From Plasmopara viticola (lineage: Eukaryota; Oomycota; Peronosporomycetes; Peronosporales; Peronosporaceae), in NCBI GenBank assembly GCA_001695595.3, contig MBPM02000003.1, positions 2,170,001 through 2,234,000 of the forward strand: a stretch of 64,000 bases of DNA, read 5' to 3'. Positions 1-11,140 of this stretch are shown here, one piece after another. A program made the position numbers and the translations under genes. The notes under the pieces are model-generated. The model ran no database searches. It was not told the origin of the DNA and saw only the letters and a program-made list of their open reading frames with translations. Each line of letters starts with the position of its first letter. Within the stretch, counting starts at the first letter, position 1.

Positions 1-82
1 CTCCACCAAGCATAACTAAATGGAAATCGCGTGGTCGAGTACGTTGAATTAATGAGTTCCACATCACCTTCTTCTTCGCCAT
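1..82 (-). CDS. N-terminal tip of a gene cut by the window edge; possibly a small GTPase
   Basis: A minus-strand frame opens with ATG at 82-80 and stays open for 27 codons to the window edge. It has an A at -3 (good start context) and begins MAKKKVMWN. The last visible residues are FHLVMLGG followed by a codon starting with G. That is the form a Ras/Rab-type first strand and P-loop would take (LVxLGxxGVGKS), so a small GTPase is a reasonable guess. The P-loop itself lies outside the window and the guess is inference. The gene is on the same strand as the GABA aminotransferase, whose 3' end is 265 bases away. An intron or a chance frame cannot be excluded. Confidence 0.35.
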   Translation of the reverse strand, partial: MAKKKVMWNSLIQRTRPRDFHLVMLGG

Positions 83-346
83 TTTGCGTCATGACGACAC
101 CCAATTTATCATCGCATGTAAATGGTCGACAACGAATCGATACTTTGATACTGACACTCATTCGACGCTGGATCGCGACTTGAAAAGTGTGGCTCTTGCC
201 CAAACGTCGGACCTTTCTGAAACAATACTTTTAATTTCATATCGAAAGTTGATGTTATTTTGTCTGCAATAAATAATAATTGGTCACGCAGCTTTTTTTC
301 TTACGGTTCGTCGTACTTTACATTTAATAACTTCGCCTCGCATCAC

Positions 347-1852
347 CTAACTAAGAAGTTTACAGACCTCGTGCACCTTACTCAAGTACTCGGCTGCATG
401 TTTCGGCTGGAAGACGAGGGCCGGTCGAAATCGCACGGATCGAACGCCACAGCCTCCCGACGCAACACCTTTTGTCTTCATCAGATCAATAAACTCGTTG
501 CGCACAGCTTCCGTTGGAAAATCCATGGCCAAATACGTTCCTTGGCCACGGACATTTGACACAAGAGTCGGATATTTAGCAGCAACGTTGTGCAATCCAC
601 TTTGTAAATAGTCGCCCGTGATGGTCACATTTTCCAAAAGATTATCGCTCGCAATCACGTCAAGGACCGCTTTGAGAGTAATCATCTTGGTCGGATCCCC
701 CATCCACGTGTTGAAAATGCGGTACCCTTCTTTCGGACGAAAAGCTTTTTTGGCGAAATATCCACCCGTTTGCATCTTCTTGCTAAAGGTCACAAGGTCG
801 GGTGGATTCTCGAGACCCCAGTGTTCGTGAGCCCAGAATTTTCCCGTACTGCCTCCTCCTGTTTGGACTTCGTCAACAATGAAGGCTACACTATAATTGG
901 CCGCAAGAGCGCGTAGTTGACGAAAAAAGGCAGGGCTGGCATGGTTGTCTCCCCCTTCTGCTTGAATCGGTTCAACAATGATGCCAGCGATACGAGTTTC
1001 TTCTGCCTTGGTCACTTGAGCACTGTGCTCGAGTAATCGCTCGACGTGCTTTAAACACCGTGCTTCTTCTGCTTCATTGACAGCCTGGTGGATATCCAAT
1101 GGATATTTGAGTTTCGGAAATGGCGCAACTGGCCACTTGAAAGCCGGGACATCAACTTTGTGAATGGCTTTCGAGTGAGTGGTCGAAAGACATCCCAGCA
1201 ATCGTCCATGAAAGCCGCCGTCAAAGGAGAGAATACTCAAGTTGGGCGTGCCTGGTAGTCGGTGTGCCATACACGTCTCGAGATCGTACTCGGACGGTGG
1301 GTGTCCGTTTCGCAGTTGAGTCTGAAACCACATAAATACCGCCTTGTAAGCGTTCTCATTCGAGCAAGAGCCGCACATGAGCGTATTGACGTCCTCGAGT
1401 CCTTGTGGAAGTACTCGAAGTAAGGTACTATCAATACGATCGACCCAGTCAGAAGGGGGGAAGACACCGAGACAAGGTCGTTGAGCTAGCATTGCTAGAT
1501 TGGCTTTGGCACTCATAGCTTCGAGGAGCGCAGGATGGTTGTAGCCAATGGGCAGCGACGCAATTTGGCCGTACACGTCTAGAAAACGATTGCCATCCAC
1601 GTCAACGAGGTAGTTGCCTCGACTAGCCGAGTAGTCGACGAAGAAGTTGATGGCACTTGTGTTTTGCAACGCAGCAAGACGCTTGAGCTGTTGCTGTGAC
1701 TTGGGGCCAGGCACTTGGGCTGTCACGACCTTGGCGTGGGCATATTCATTAGGAAAGGCAGGAGTGGGTGTAGAAGGATAAGTGGGCGACGTGGTGGATA
1801 CAAAGCGACAGGACGAGGAAGGACGTGGTAGAGACCTTAGAAACACCTTCAT
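347..1852 (-). CDS. ABAT: 4-aminobutyrate aminotransferase, mitochondrial
   Basis: Single-exon protein of 501 residues, the usual length of eukaryotic GABA transaminase. The family uses pyridoxal phosphate to move the amino group of GABA to 2-oxoglutarate, giving succinic semialdehyde and glutamate. Visible family marks: LMCGSCSNENAYK (about 158-170), FDGGFHGR (210-217), IIVEPIQAEGG (291-301), the class III aminotransferase signature with DEVQTGGG (327-334), and FSKKMQTGG (356-364), where K358 fits the position of the Schiff-base lysine. The first 30 residues are rich in Arg, Ser and Thr with no acid, as in a mitochondrial presequence. The ATG at 1852 is the first in frame and follows an initiator-like element by about 90 bases. 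No break or missing key residue is seen. Confidence 0.95.
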   Translation of the reverse strand: MKVFLRSLPRPSSSCRFVSTTSPTYPSTPTPAFPNEYAHAKVVTAQVPGPKSQQQLKRLAALQNTSAINFFVDYSASRGNYLVDVDGNRFLDVYGQIASLPIGYNHPALLEAMSAKANLAMLAQRPCLGVFPPSDWVDRIDSTLLRVLPQGLEDVNTLMCGSCSNENAYKAVFMWFQTQLRNGHPPSEYDLETCMAHRLPGTPNLSILSFDGGFHGRLLGCLSTTHSKAIHKVDVPAFKWPVAPFPKLKYPLDIHQAVNEAEEARCLKHVERLLEHSAQVTKAEETRIAGIIVEPIQAEGGDNHASPAFFRQLRALAANYSVAFIVDEVQTGGGSTGKFWAHEHWGLENPPDLVTFSKKMQTGGYFAKKAFRPKEGYRIFNTWMGDPTKMITLKAVLDVIASDNLLENVTITGDYLQSGLHNVAAKYPTLVSNVRGQGTYLAMDFPTEAVRNEFIDLMKTKGVASGGCGVRSVRFRPALVFQPKHAAEYLSKVHEVCKLLS

Positions 1853-1939
1853 TATTGAAGTCTTTTCCGAGGATTTCCTGTATCTGGTATCATGATATCG
1901 TAGATGCGATTAGCACAATAAATTTTCGTACTTTTTTAT

Positions 1940-1959
1940 CTAAAAAGCGAAAATGAAGG
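1940..1959 (-). promoter_or_regulatory. Oomycete-type initiator element upstream of GABA aminotransferase
   Basis: On the minus strand the sequence reads CTTCATTTTCGCTTTTTAG, 88 to 107 bases before the ATG. It closely matches the published oomycete core promoter, an initiator of the form TCATTYYNCA joined to a T-rich flanking region. Distance and orientation suit a transcription start for the gene at 347-1852. Confidence 0.5.
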
Positions 1960-4900
1960 TCGAAAGGCCCATTATTGCTAAAATTCGATTTATGAGCGAC
2001 TACTCCGCTTATTTATAGTGGCTAGCCGTCACACTCCACTGAGGATATGCAGTGCAAGTCGTGCGACGGTGGAGTGAAATGAGAATTCGTCAATTGTGTC
2101 AGCAGCAGATTTCACTTGTACAAGTATAAGCTATCACTTCGATTTCAAAAGACCTTTGTCCGCTTTTGGTAGCTGGTGTACGCTGACGCTATAATCACTG
2201 AAAAAAAATCTAGCCGTCAGTGTGATCTAGTTCTGTCAAAGTGCTGTCTGCAATCTCTATAAAAACTCTTGTGTCTTGCCCAGAAGAACTTTCTGCAAGC
2301 TTTCACCGTCCCTAACTTCGACCTTGCTTTGTTACACACCGTATCTTTCTCAATTATTTCTAAAAATTGGACACGGATGCTGTCTCAGGTCCATCAGCTC
2401 TGCTCGCAGGAACTCTTGATTTTTAAACAACATCATAATCAAGTGAGTGATGCTTTTGTCAAGAAAAGCAGTCCTGCATAATCTAGTACTACTGTTAGGC
2501 CAGCGCGGCTAGTTTGAAACCTACCATATTATCGTACAAACCGGGCAATCTACAATAAGAAAATCATAACCAGGACGATGTTGAGTCCAGCGGACAATAT
2601 GAATCCAAGAGCTATATATACTATAACATTGACTTTTGAGGTAAGGCAGAAGCTAAAACGAAGGTCAGAGAGAGGAACTCGCGCTTTTTCCCTAAGCAAA
2701 GCGCGAGGGAACCTTGATGCATTTGTAGCCAATCTGCACTTGGATCGGTGAGATTGATCTCTTGTAGGATGGAGCTTAACGCTCTGGTATTCAACACGAA
2801 GAAATAGTCGATATTATATAAAAGACGCTATTTTCGGCTGGATCACCTCCTTCAGGAGACGAAGGAGATGATCGCGCCGGTAACGCTATCTTGAGGCGGA
2901 TGCCCTGCTTAAGTCGAAATCGGTTACAGCAAGCACGAAGACTTTTAAAGAGCCCTTTTCTCAAAGAGGCCAATGATGTTTGCCTTATTGCGAGCGGATC
3001 ATCAAAGAGTTCAAATTTTGAACGATGAGCATTCAAAGTTACTGATGCTATAGCTAAGGCGGTGTTTCCAAGACGCTCGGGTGAGCTGGGTATTATTCGA
3101 CGCGAGTCCACCCGCCTCCTCACTATGTGTACCATTTGGAAATACGCTTCTTGCGAGTAGCCATGGTATGGAACCAATGATATTTGTCCAGTTCTCATAA
3201 AGTTTGCTATCCGGAATGACTGATCATCTATTTTATGAGAGGCAGCCGTCACCGCCTTTATAGATAGGTTATATATGGGCAAAGAGCAACTAAAAGTGCT
3301 CCGTGTTCAGTTTTTTTAGAAGGACGTGAAAGTGGCATTGATAGAAGATTCAACTTTCACGGGCTTGGATAAGGTAAGGTTGACAAGGCCAGGACTCATT
3401 GCTTGTCAGATTACCTCAGATCTCAGCTTTTCTGATCGAGTGGAGGTTATTTTGCAAACTTTTGTCCAACATACATGGCGCCGTCATTGTTGACACCCGC
3501 CATTTGCTAGTGAGATACTCATGCGTAGAGCGTGCTAGTACTCGGTCACCAGAGACCACATGGCCAATCGCTCGGCATACCGCAGGCACGAATTACTTTT
3601 TTGGGGAAGGACAGTAATCAGTTTTCTCAAGAAGAATTTAAGATCAAAAAGATTTATTTTTGATGGGCTCGAGGCTTTGTAACACGAATCGTGGTTGCAA
3701 TTCAGGCTTGCAATTTGTTGATAGATTTAGGTGACCAAAGTTTGCACTCTATGTACAAGCCGTTTCTAACGCGCGATGCCGAAATGCTACCCAGTTTTTC
3801 TTAGAATCGTACTGTGTACACCCATTACACTAGGGTGCTGTTGCTGTCAGTGTGGCATTCAAATAGCTCTTCTACCACACACTTATTAAAGGAATAATTG
3901 ACAGGACGATTGCTCGTTTTGGGTGTGGTTGCTTTTGCCTTATCTACGATTTCTTGAATTTGCACCCTAAAGTGGTAAACAATGCTTCTTCGATTCCAGG
4001 CCGAGCGGCTTAACCCTCGAGCCAGATAATTGGTTAAGGCAGTCCATCATGATGGTCTTCAGTAATCAACGGACAATCCTCGAAACCTTTGGGTCAGGTT
4101 ATTGTTACAACGCTCCAATATTGTAGAAAGTCAGCCGTAATCTGAGACATTAAGGCACATAATATGGGAGTCACTACATTTATGAGTTTAGACATAAAAA
4201 TATTAGACTTTGATAGAATCAAAAGCTATCTGCCCTTGGTCCCGAATGCGAGGCGTACCCTTTATTCTGCTAACGACCGGCGTCCGAGAAAAGCCGTATA
4301 TGTGTTGACTCATCGTAAAGTTGACGACATCGACTGTCTTTGCCAATACATACACTATGTGCCACAGCTCGGCAGCTTTTATGCCTTATCCACCAATTCT
4401 CGAGTCTCGAACGCGTCGCCACATCGCTATGCAAGAAAATTACTCAATTCGCGCGAAGGCTATAACACTCCGTGCTTACTATTTATTTGACCTCTCTCGG
4501 CTATGCCTGCAATTGCTCAGCGGCAAGGCATCCACGTTCATCATGTCCGGATCATAATATGGTTTGCGCAAGCTCTCGAAAAAACTACCACCTCATGAAG
4601 GTGTCAAACGTATACGCTTAGTCTCGTCTGGCTACGACCGTACATAATCGAAGGAATTGCAGGCATTTTTTTGGTGAGGCAGCAGTAAGTGCATTCAAAA
4701 GTAAATCTTAAAGCTTTTTTTAACACCGGGTCTATACTACTCTCTCTTTTAGATTCCTTCCGTCGTCTGGAGGGTGTATTTTGCAAGTAGCCAATTCATC
4801 GCGCACATGTGTCGAGAGACGGAGGCGTTTCGATACAAAATCTTCGACATGATTAAATCTGAGAGCGTGAAAATCAAACAAGCAGATCAAATATTCTCCA

Positions 4901-7900
4901 ATACACCCTCGAGCAATTATGTAGCACCGTTTATAGAACGCAAGGATTTGCAAATCCGCTTACATAAAAAACTTGTATCCTGCTAAAACCTAAGCGGTAT
5001 TGTTCAGCTAATCAATGCGCTAGTCCAGCACCACCATGTAATTGCGTTTAGGCCACGCGACACTTATTCGACGACGTTTTTCTTGCACGCTGTCAGAACA
5101 TCGATATGAAGATTGCTCGCTGCGGACATAGTGTACCTGTTCAATGAATGGTGACTAATCTAGCTTTCAATAAACACGTTTTGGAAGTACATTAATAACA
5201 CTATTGTTTCGAGACAAACAAGACTAGAAGTCTATGCTATCTAAAGACACGGCCGAGGCACAGCAATATTGCTCTACATTCATGTTCTTTATAGCCGCTA
5301 ACTGCGTCATCTTGCTTCTTAGGTCATTGTAGGCCAAATTTCTATAATGCCTGCCGAGTCGTTTGGTAGACTGAGCACAAGAATCATACTTTTGCTTGCC
5401 TGCAACACAACGGAGCGTGAAAGTTTGCATAGTATTCAGCCGTTTTTGATACAAGATAGCACTTTGACACAATATCCGTTACACATATATGCAGATCCAC
5501 GTATGCAACTTACCTACCTTCGGTCGCGGGTGCTCAGCAAGCTATACATATTCTCCTTGAAACGTCGACCATGTCATTGACCTCACATAGTTTTTAATTT
5601 CTTGAGTCTCTATTGTATTAAACCACAACACGTGGTATATCATCTAGGAAAAATATGTCCGGCTTTCATGAAAATCACGACAAAAAGTTATTCGCGAGAT
5701 GTTAACTCTATTATTTTGTAAAGCTTTCAGCAGATCTACGCATGTGTCATTCACCACGCGTACGCGGAAGAAATTAACACTTACGACACGACTTTGCTAA
5801 TAGCCTGGAGAGAATGATAAGCAAGATAAATTGCTCTGTTTTCAGCTAATGTATCATCTCGAGCTTAAAAAGGAGAGTATCTTATTGCTCTAGGCAAAAG
5901 TTATGACGACAGTGTTGCGGTGCGTAATGATGGATGGTCTGTAAAGATTTTGTATGGCTTAAAGCCTCGTGAATGAGCCCCAAACTTGACGGGAGCATAC
6001 TTCATGATAAGCAGATTTTTGTCGTGGACAGATTAATTCTATCTCGATAGCCTTAAGCTGACAAGATTAGAGCTTTAACACCCGAACTGGCTCCTCAGTG
6101 TGCCCTAAAAGTTGTGCGGTGCCGCAGGTAGAATTTGACGTGACACAAAACCTTGAGCGGTCGCTTTGGCTTCATAAAATTCAGGATCCTTGCTAACAGA
6201 ACTATCGTTTGGCTTTGCTTAGCCTTTCTTCGTGCTGGACCTTAGTAGCTCTTACGTATCCTTCTTACTAAAGTTATACAGTGACTTAGATATTTTTGCA
6301 TGATTTGAACTTTACTTATGCTAGCAATTGACAAGGCTAAGCCCCTTCCTTAGACTTTTTTTGGCTCACAGAGCCGTCAATGTACGATGACTCTGACCGT
6401 GGCTGAAAAGCCATGCTTTCAATGCAATACTTTGAAAGCGAGTATGTTCCACATTCATCTCCATGGGCATCAAATCTACTTGTGCGCATGTTCTCTAGCA
6501 TCGCTCGCTTGTGGACGATGTGGATCTCTAAGTTTGTTTTCACATGCTCTGCATGACTAGTATTTGAATGTCAACAAATTTATCTGTGCACAGCCATTGA
6601 TTTTAGACAGAATGCGTCATCAGATGATTTAATAATGCAGGTACCCTTGAGGCATGTTTAACAACTCTATAGAATACCTTTTGAAGTGTTTAGTGCGACC
6701 AATAGTTTATTTTCCATTCCCACATAGAAATTTGCTAACAATCGATGACTTGGTCAAGTGAAATACAGCTTATCGCAACACACTCTTTGCAGAAACTTGT
6801 GTTCGTACCGGGATTTGGCTGCATTTGGCTAAATCTGGGCGTCCACTAGTCATATGGCTTTTGACACAAAACGCCGACGTTGTATAGTCCAACTTGTTTG
6901 ACTAAAAAATTCCGCCTAGTCTTCAAGAGAATGCGTTAACGAGGCCACACTATTTCTTTGGTAAAGCTTATTGCCGTATCAGTTGAACTTTGGCTCCTGA
7001 AACAATATCACTTTTTTCTACTTGCACATTTTTCAGTTGGTTAAGCCGAAAACGGGTCTTGGGAGACCTCATTTTAATAAATAGTACGAATCGAATTCAT
7101 TATTTAGAAGTAGTGATCCATTCCTTGCACATAGGGTCTTCTTGGTGTTGAATAGGTAGGCCACTTAACCAAGTAATGATAAAAAGCTGATAAATTTTTG
7201 TGGTCAATTTTGCTACATTGTTGACCTTACAGACACCTTTGAGTTCCGCCATAAAAATCTTATCGAGATCCAGCAAAATATTTAGAACTGAAATGGCTCA
7301 GTGATTATTATTCCTACGACCGTGCTTTCTTTTTAAGGTTCTAGCCAAGTGCTCACATTGCTTCCGACTTAGATCCTCCCTGTCCAAGACGAAGTGCCTG
7401 GCACTTTAAAACGAACGCATTTGCTGCAAATTTTTTTCTGGAGGATTCTGCGGTTTCAAATAAGACGTAACCGCGTAAACCTTTTGTCATGAGCGCACTG
7501 ACGTTTGAGCTGACGTCCGGCAATAGCATATACATCTCAAATTTCTCGCTCAGTGCACTTTGTACGCATTATAGAAGCAGTTTTCGAGATTTTTCGGTCC
7601 AAAGCAGATAATGTTAATCCAAACGCTGTTCACGACGAGCGATGCTCACAGATATTCCTGCCACACCATATATACCTGCAGGTCCTTGCCTTTGATTCCT
7701 TGACTTCGATAACATCTTTAGACGCATGTACTGAGCGTTGTTTTTTACATATACTGCTTAAAAATCTGCGTGTCACTTAAAGAGCGGTGACAGTGCGTCG
7801 CTTAAACCCCCGATCAACTTTTGGTGCGAAGCAAGTTTTCGTCTGTCGAATACCACTTAGTGGTGTAAGTGCCACAACACGATCTGCTGGTATTTATTTT

Positions 7901-9959
7901 TTTTCCAGATTTGTGTCCTTGTTAAGAGCTTGGGCACAATGATATCGAAGACATTGACTGCCTGCCCAGCATCTACGCCAATACTACTTCCGCTACTTTA
8001 GTCTATAAGTAATCAAAGCTCCGCTTGTAGCAAAGTTAATGACAATTAAGCTTTTAGACCTTCAATTATCTTAAGATTTGTGGAATTCCAGCCGTGCTGT
8101 ATAAAGAGTGACGAAGAGTACTTTAAACTATGACCTACTCCACCCTCCCTCGTAAAAATGGCGACCGCACTACCACTGAGTCTCGCGCGATATTGTCGCT
8201 TCTGTTTTTGCAACTTTCGTTTTGTTTTGAGCGAAAAGATTCGAAAAGATTAAGTCTCATGTTTTGACCTGACTAATTCGTTTAACTGATATTTGATAGA
8301 GTCGTATACTTTGTTCCAATTAAGGCAACTTGTTTCTAAGATTTGCTGGAAGCATTTTGGATGTCGTAAAATCATTTGGGCGAATTAATGCAAAATTTTC
8401 TCTTCAAGGTATCGCGTTGTCGAGTGTAACGAAACTTTCTATTTTGCAAAGCCTCTTCCTACAATCGCCGCAGTGTGTCACAATGCACCTCATCGAAACT
8501 TATATATGTTAATCAGTCCGTGAATGATTTGAAAGAAGTATCAGCTCGAAGAATTGTATCAACCGGAACACTAAAACGTCAGCCGCCCACAATTGCAAGC
8601 AGACGACCATACGATTGAAGTTGAGGTCTATAGCTTGCTTTTGTTACTCACTGTAGAGTTAACGATTGGTGCTCCGTCTTTTTTCCTGGGCAATGCGCAA
8701 AATTCAGAATTTCTTAGTTTCTTTTTGCGTTTACCAAGCTAGAAGGCCAAAACGCATAAGTTTCTGCACCCCTTCAGTCGTCAGCACTTCCGCAAGCGAG
8801 CCGCTATGAGAGCGATAGACTTGTTCTTTTAAAAGGTCTAACATGTTTTGAAACACATTGCCATCATTTTATGCGTCAGTTATAATGCTTTTATGACCAT
8901 ACTAGCGTTTTCTTCTACACACGATATCTCTAAAATTCTTGGCGCTCGAAACGGCTACATGAAGAAGATTGTTAGAGTCCAGCTTGCAGTGTTAAAAGTT
9001 AGTCACACACTCGTTGCCGTAAAGTTGTGACTGCTCAAATGGGACTATTCACTCTGCGTTAACGTCTTCTCCTGCGTCAAAAAATAATGCAAATAGCCCT
9101 CACTCTATACCTGGTTTCTTTGCCTGGTAGATAGGGCACGTTAGACTCGACCGACTGTCAGAAGCAAGCTCATTGATAATTCTGCGCAAATGTGCGTAAG
9201 TAAACAAATTTAGCGTGTTTGGTGTTTATTGGACACGGAAAGTCTTTTCGATAAAAGAACTAGATGTGGGGTCATTTGTGGTATTTAATGCATTCTACAA
9301 GAAGGCATAGGCTACACTTTATATGCGTCCACATAGCCCTTAGGTATCTTGAGCTTTATCTGCGTATTATTGATATGAGGTACGACGTCAAGCCAATTTT
9401 AGTGCGGATCTGCTAAACTATTTAGATAAGGCATAGCGATTCTTCTCGCGTTACATGACAATTTATGTAGCGGTTCTGTAAAACAAGCACCCCGAACATT
9501 GTCATTTTTGGAGCGACACAAGCCTACAACCGTACTGATTGACGTCAGGTACGAGGTTACGCGACCGTATAAATAGTTGCATACAAGATCTGCCTGCGTC
9601 AAGTGAAGTACTGCAGAAATGTGTAACTTATCTCCATCTCAACGGGATCAAACTAACATGGTAAGATGTTGCATCCATTAGCAGCATATTCTTGTCGTCC
9701 CAACTAATGCTTGGAGAACATTAATCAGAGAACAAAATATCTTAGAACAGTAATAAGCAACAGTTTTTCAAAAGAAGTGGTTGAGCACAGACAATCCTAA
9801 GATTATTTCTCATACTGTCACGGTCAACTTTTTTAAGTTAATTTGATATCAGTGAGTTTGTCCCACATCACGATGATTATTGTTACGATTAAAAAGTTAT
9901 TCTCATACGTCGCGTTTTCACCAAAAATTTCGTTCAAAACTGAAAAAGCTAACCATTTG
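1960..9959. other. Gene-free AT-rich tract
   Basis: About 8 kb with no gene I can support. Open frames are short, mostly lack ATG starts, and show no recognisable domain. The longest is a 163-codon minus-strand frame at 2791-3282, which begins at TTG and matches no family I know. The texture (AT-rich, many stops, no codon pattern) is like the decayed transposon sequence elsewhere in the window, but I recognised no element-specific motif here. Confidence 0.6.
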
Positions 9960-9989
9960 ACCAACAATGTCTGATATCCATCACGCATG

Positions 9990-10195
9990 CAGCAGTGGCG
10001 TAAAGTACGTTGGCAGGGTCACTTGCTTGACGACCTGGAGGCGCTGCGCAAGCTTGACGGCTACTACCCCGTCGACGCGTCGATGCTGAAGGTCTGCGTG
10101 GGTGCTGACGGCCACGCAATGACAATAGCGGGAGGCCTGTCCACCCGTTGCTAAAGTTGCCTCGGCTGCACAGCACGCCTGAAGTGCCGTCTCTT
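9990..10195 (+). other. GC-rich coding-like stretch just upstream of the LINE endonuclease remnant
   Basis: The frame running from about 9990 gives a coding-like peptide with segments such as WQGHLLDDLEALRKLDGYY and DASMLKVCVGADGH, then meets a stop near 10152. Base composition is visibly richer in GC than the flanks and matches the LINE remnant that follows, so it may be the end of the element's first ORF or its untranslated leader. I do not recognise the peptide. Confidence 0.3.
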
Positions 10196-10197
10196 TG

Positions 10198-11140
10198 GTG
10201 ACCGTGAACACCAACGGCATCTAGAAGAACGGCCACCTCTTCATTGACAACCTCCTCTCCAAGCATTTGGTGTCGTGCATCCAAGAAACCTACTTCGGCG
10301 ACGCACGACACCTCTCAACCTTCAATTTCCACCTCGACTCGAGCTTTTGGCACAAGGCCTTCGTCAACGATCCAACCGCGTTGCTGGGTCGACCCACGCG
10401 CAGTCGATGCAACCTTGACGCTGTTACGCTTCGACTTCCCAGGCTTCGACACGGCTGCTGAGATATCGCGCCTGTCAGTGTCAGGCAGGTACCTCGTCGT
10501 GAAAGTGACGGTCGAGCTTGCTCCCGTCTACATTCACAACGTGTATGCGCCAGTTGATCGCCAAGAGAAGCAACAGTTCTTTGAGGATGACGCGATGCAC
10601 TTCGTGCTCGGAGACCTGAACACGCCGCTCGATCCACGACTAGACTGCTCAACGCCCGACCTACGCTACGACTCAAGTCGCTCCAGCTGTCTCGAGTGGC
10701 TCGCAAAGCTTGGCGTCGTTGACACTTGGCGGATCCACCACGACACCAAGCGCATATTCAACGGTCCGCTTCCACGGAAGAGCCGGCTAGAATATATCTT
10801 GATGTCGGAGCGGTTCTGTGACCGCTTCTACGACACATTCAAGTACTTCTTGCCCAAGCACGCCGGCGACCACCTTGCGCACAGCGTCTCGCTCCGCTCC
10901 AGCACGCAGCTTCACGGTCGCGGATACTGGAAGCTCCCACGGTATTTGCTAGACTTCCCACAGGTCGTTTCGGCGATCGAGAAGGAGGCAGAGATAATTC
11001 GTGATCAACTGCGCATCGTGGAGAACCCGGGGAAGATCTGGGAGCACTGGAAGGCGAGCATCAAGAAGCAGCTACAAGACATGCAGAAGAAGCTCAGACA
11101 GATTAATAAAGTGTCAGCCATGTGTTCGAGAGCGATATGA
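10198..11140 (+). mobile_element. Non-LTR (LINE-type) retrotransposon fragment: apurinic endonuclease domain, broken
   Basis: The frame from 10198 starts an endonuclease/exonuclease/phosphatase fold: VTVNTNGI with the motif-I Asn, then LFIDNLL and IQETYF with the catalytic Glu. It carries a TAG at 10222-10224 and shifts frame at about 10385-10400. The next frame continues with YIHNVYAP, LGDLNTPLD (catalytic Asp-x-Asn), SRLEYILMSERF (the SRIDYIL-type motif with Glu for Asp) and GDHLAHSVSL (catalytic His). A helical linker (YLLDFPQVVSAIEKEAE) follows, as in L1-like ORF2. No reverse transcriptase follows 11140. This is a dead 5' piece of ORF2. It is GC-richer than its surroundings, suggesting it is younger or drifted from a different composition. 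Confidence 0.8.

Noticed and set aside
2836..2852. GGCTGGATCACCTCCTT, identical to the 3' end of many bacterial 16S rRNAs
   Set aside because: The sequence before it does not match the conserved 16S helix 45 region at all, so this is an isolated 17-base coincidence rather than an inserted rRNA fragment.
2791..3282. 163-codon minus-strand open frame
   Set aside because: It begins at TTG, the first ATG is about 28 codons in, there is no recognisable domain, and it sits in the repeat-like tract. A weak ankyrin-like stretch (LGNTALAIAS) is not enough.
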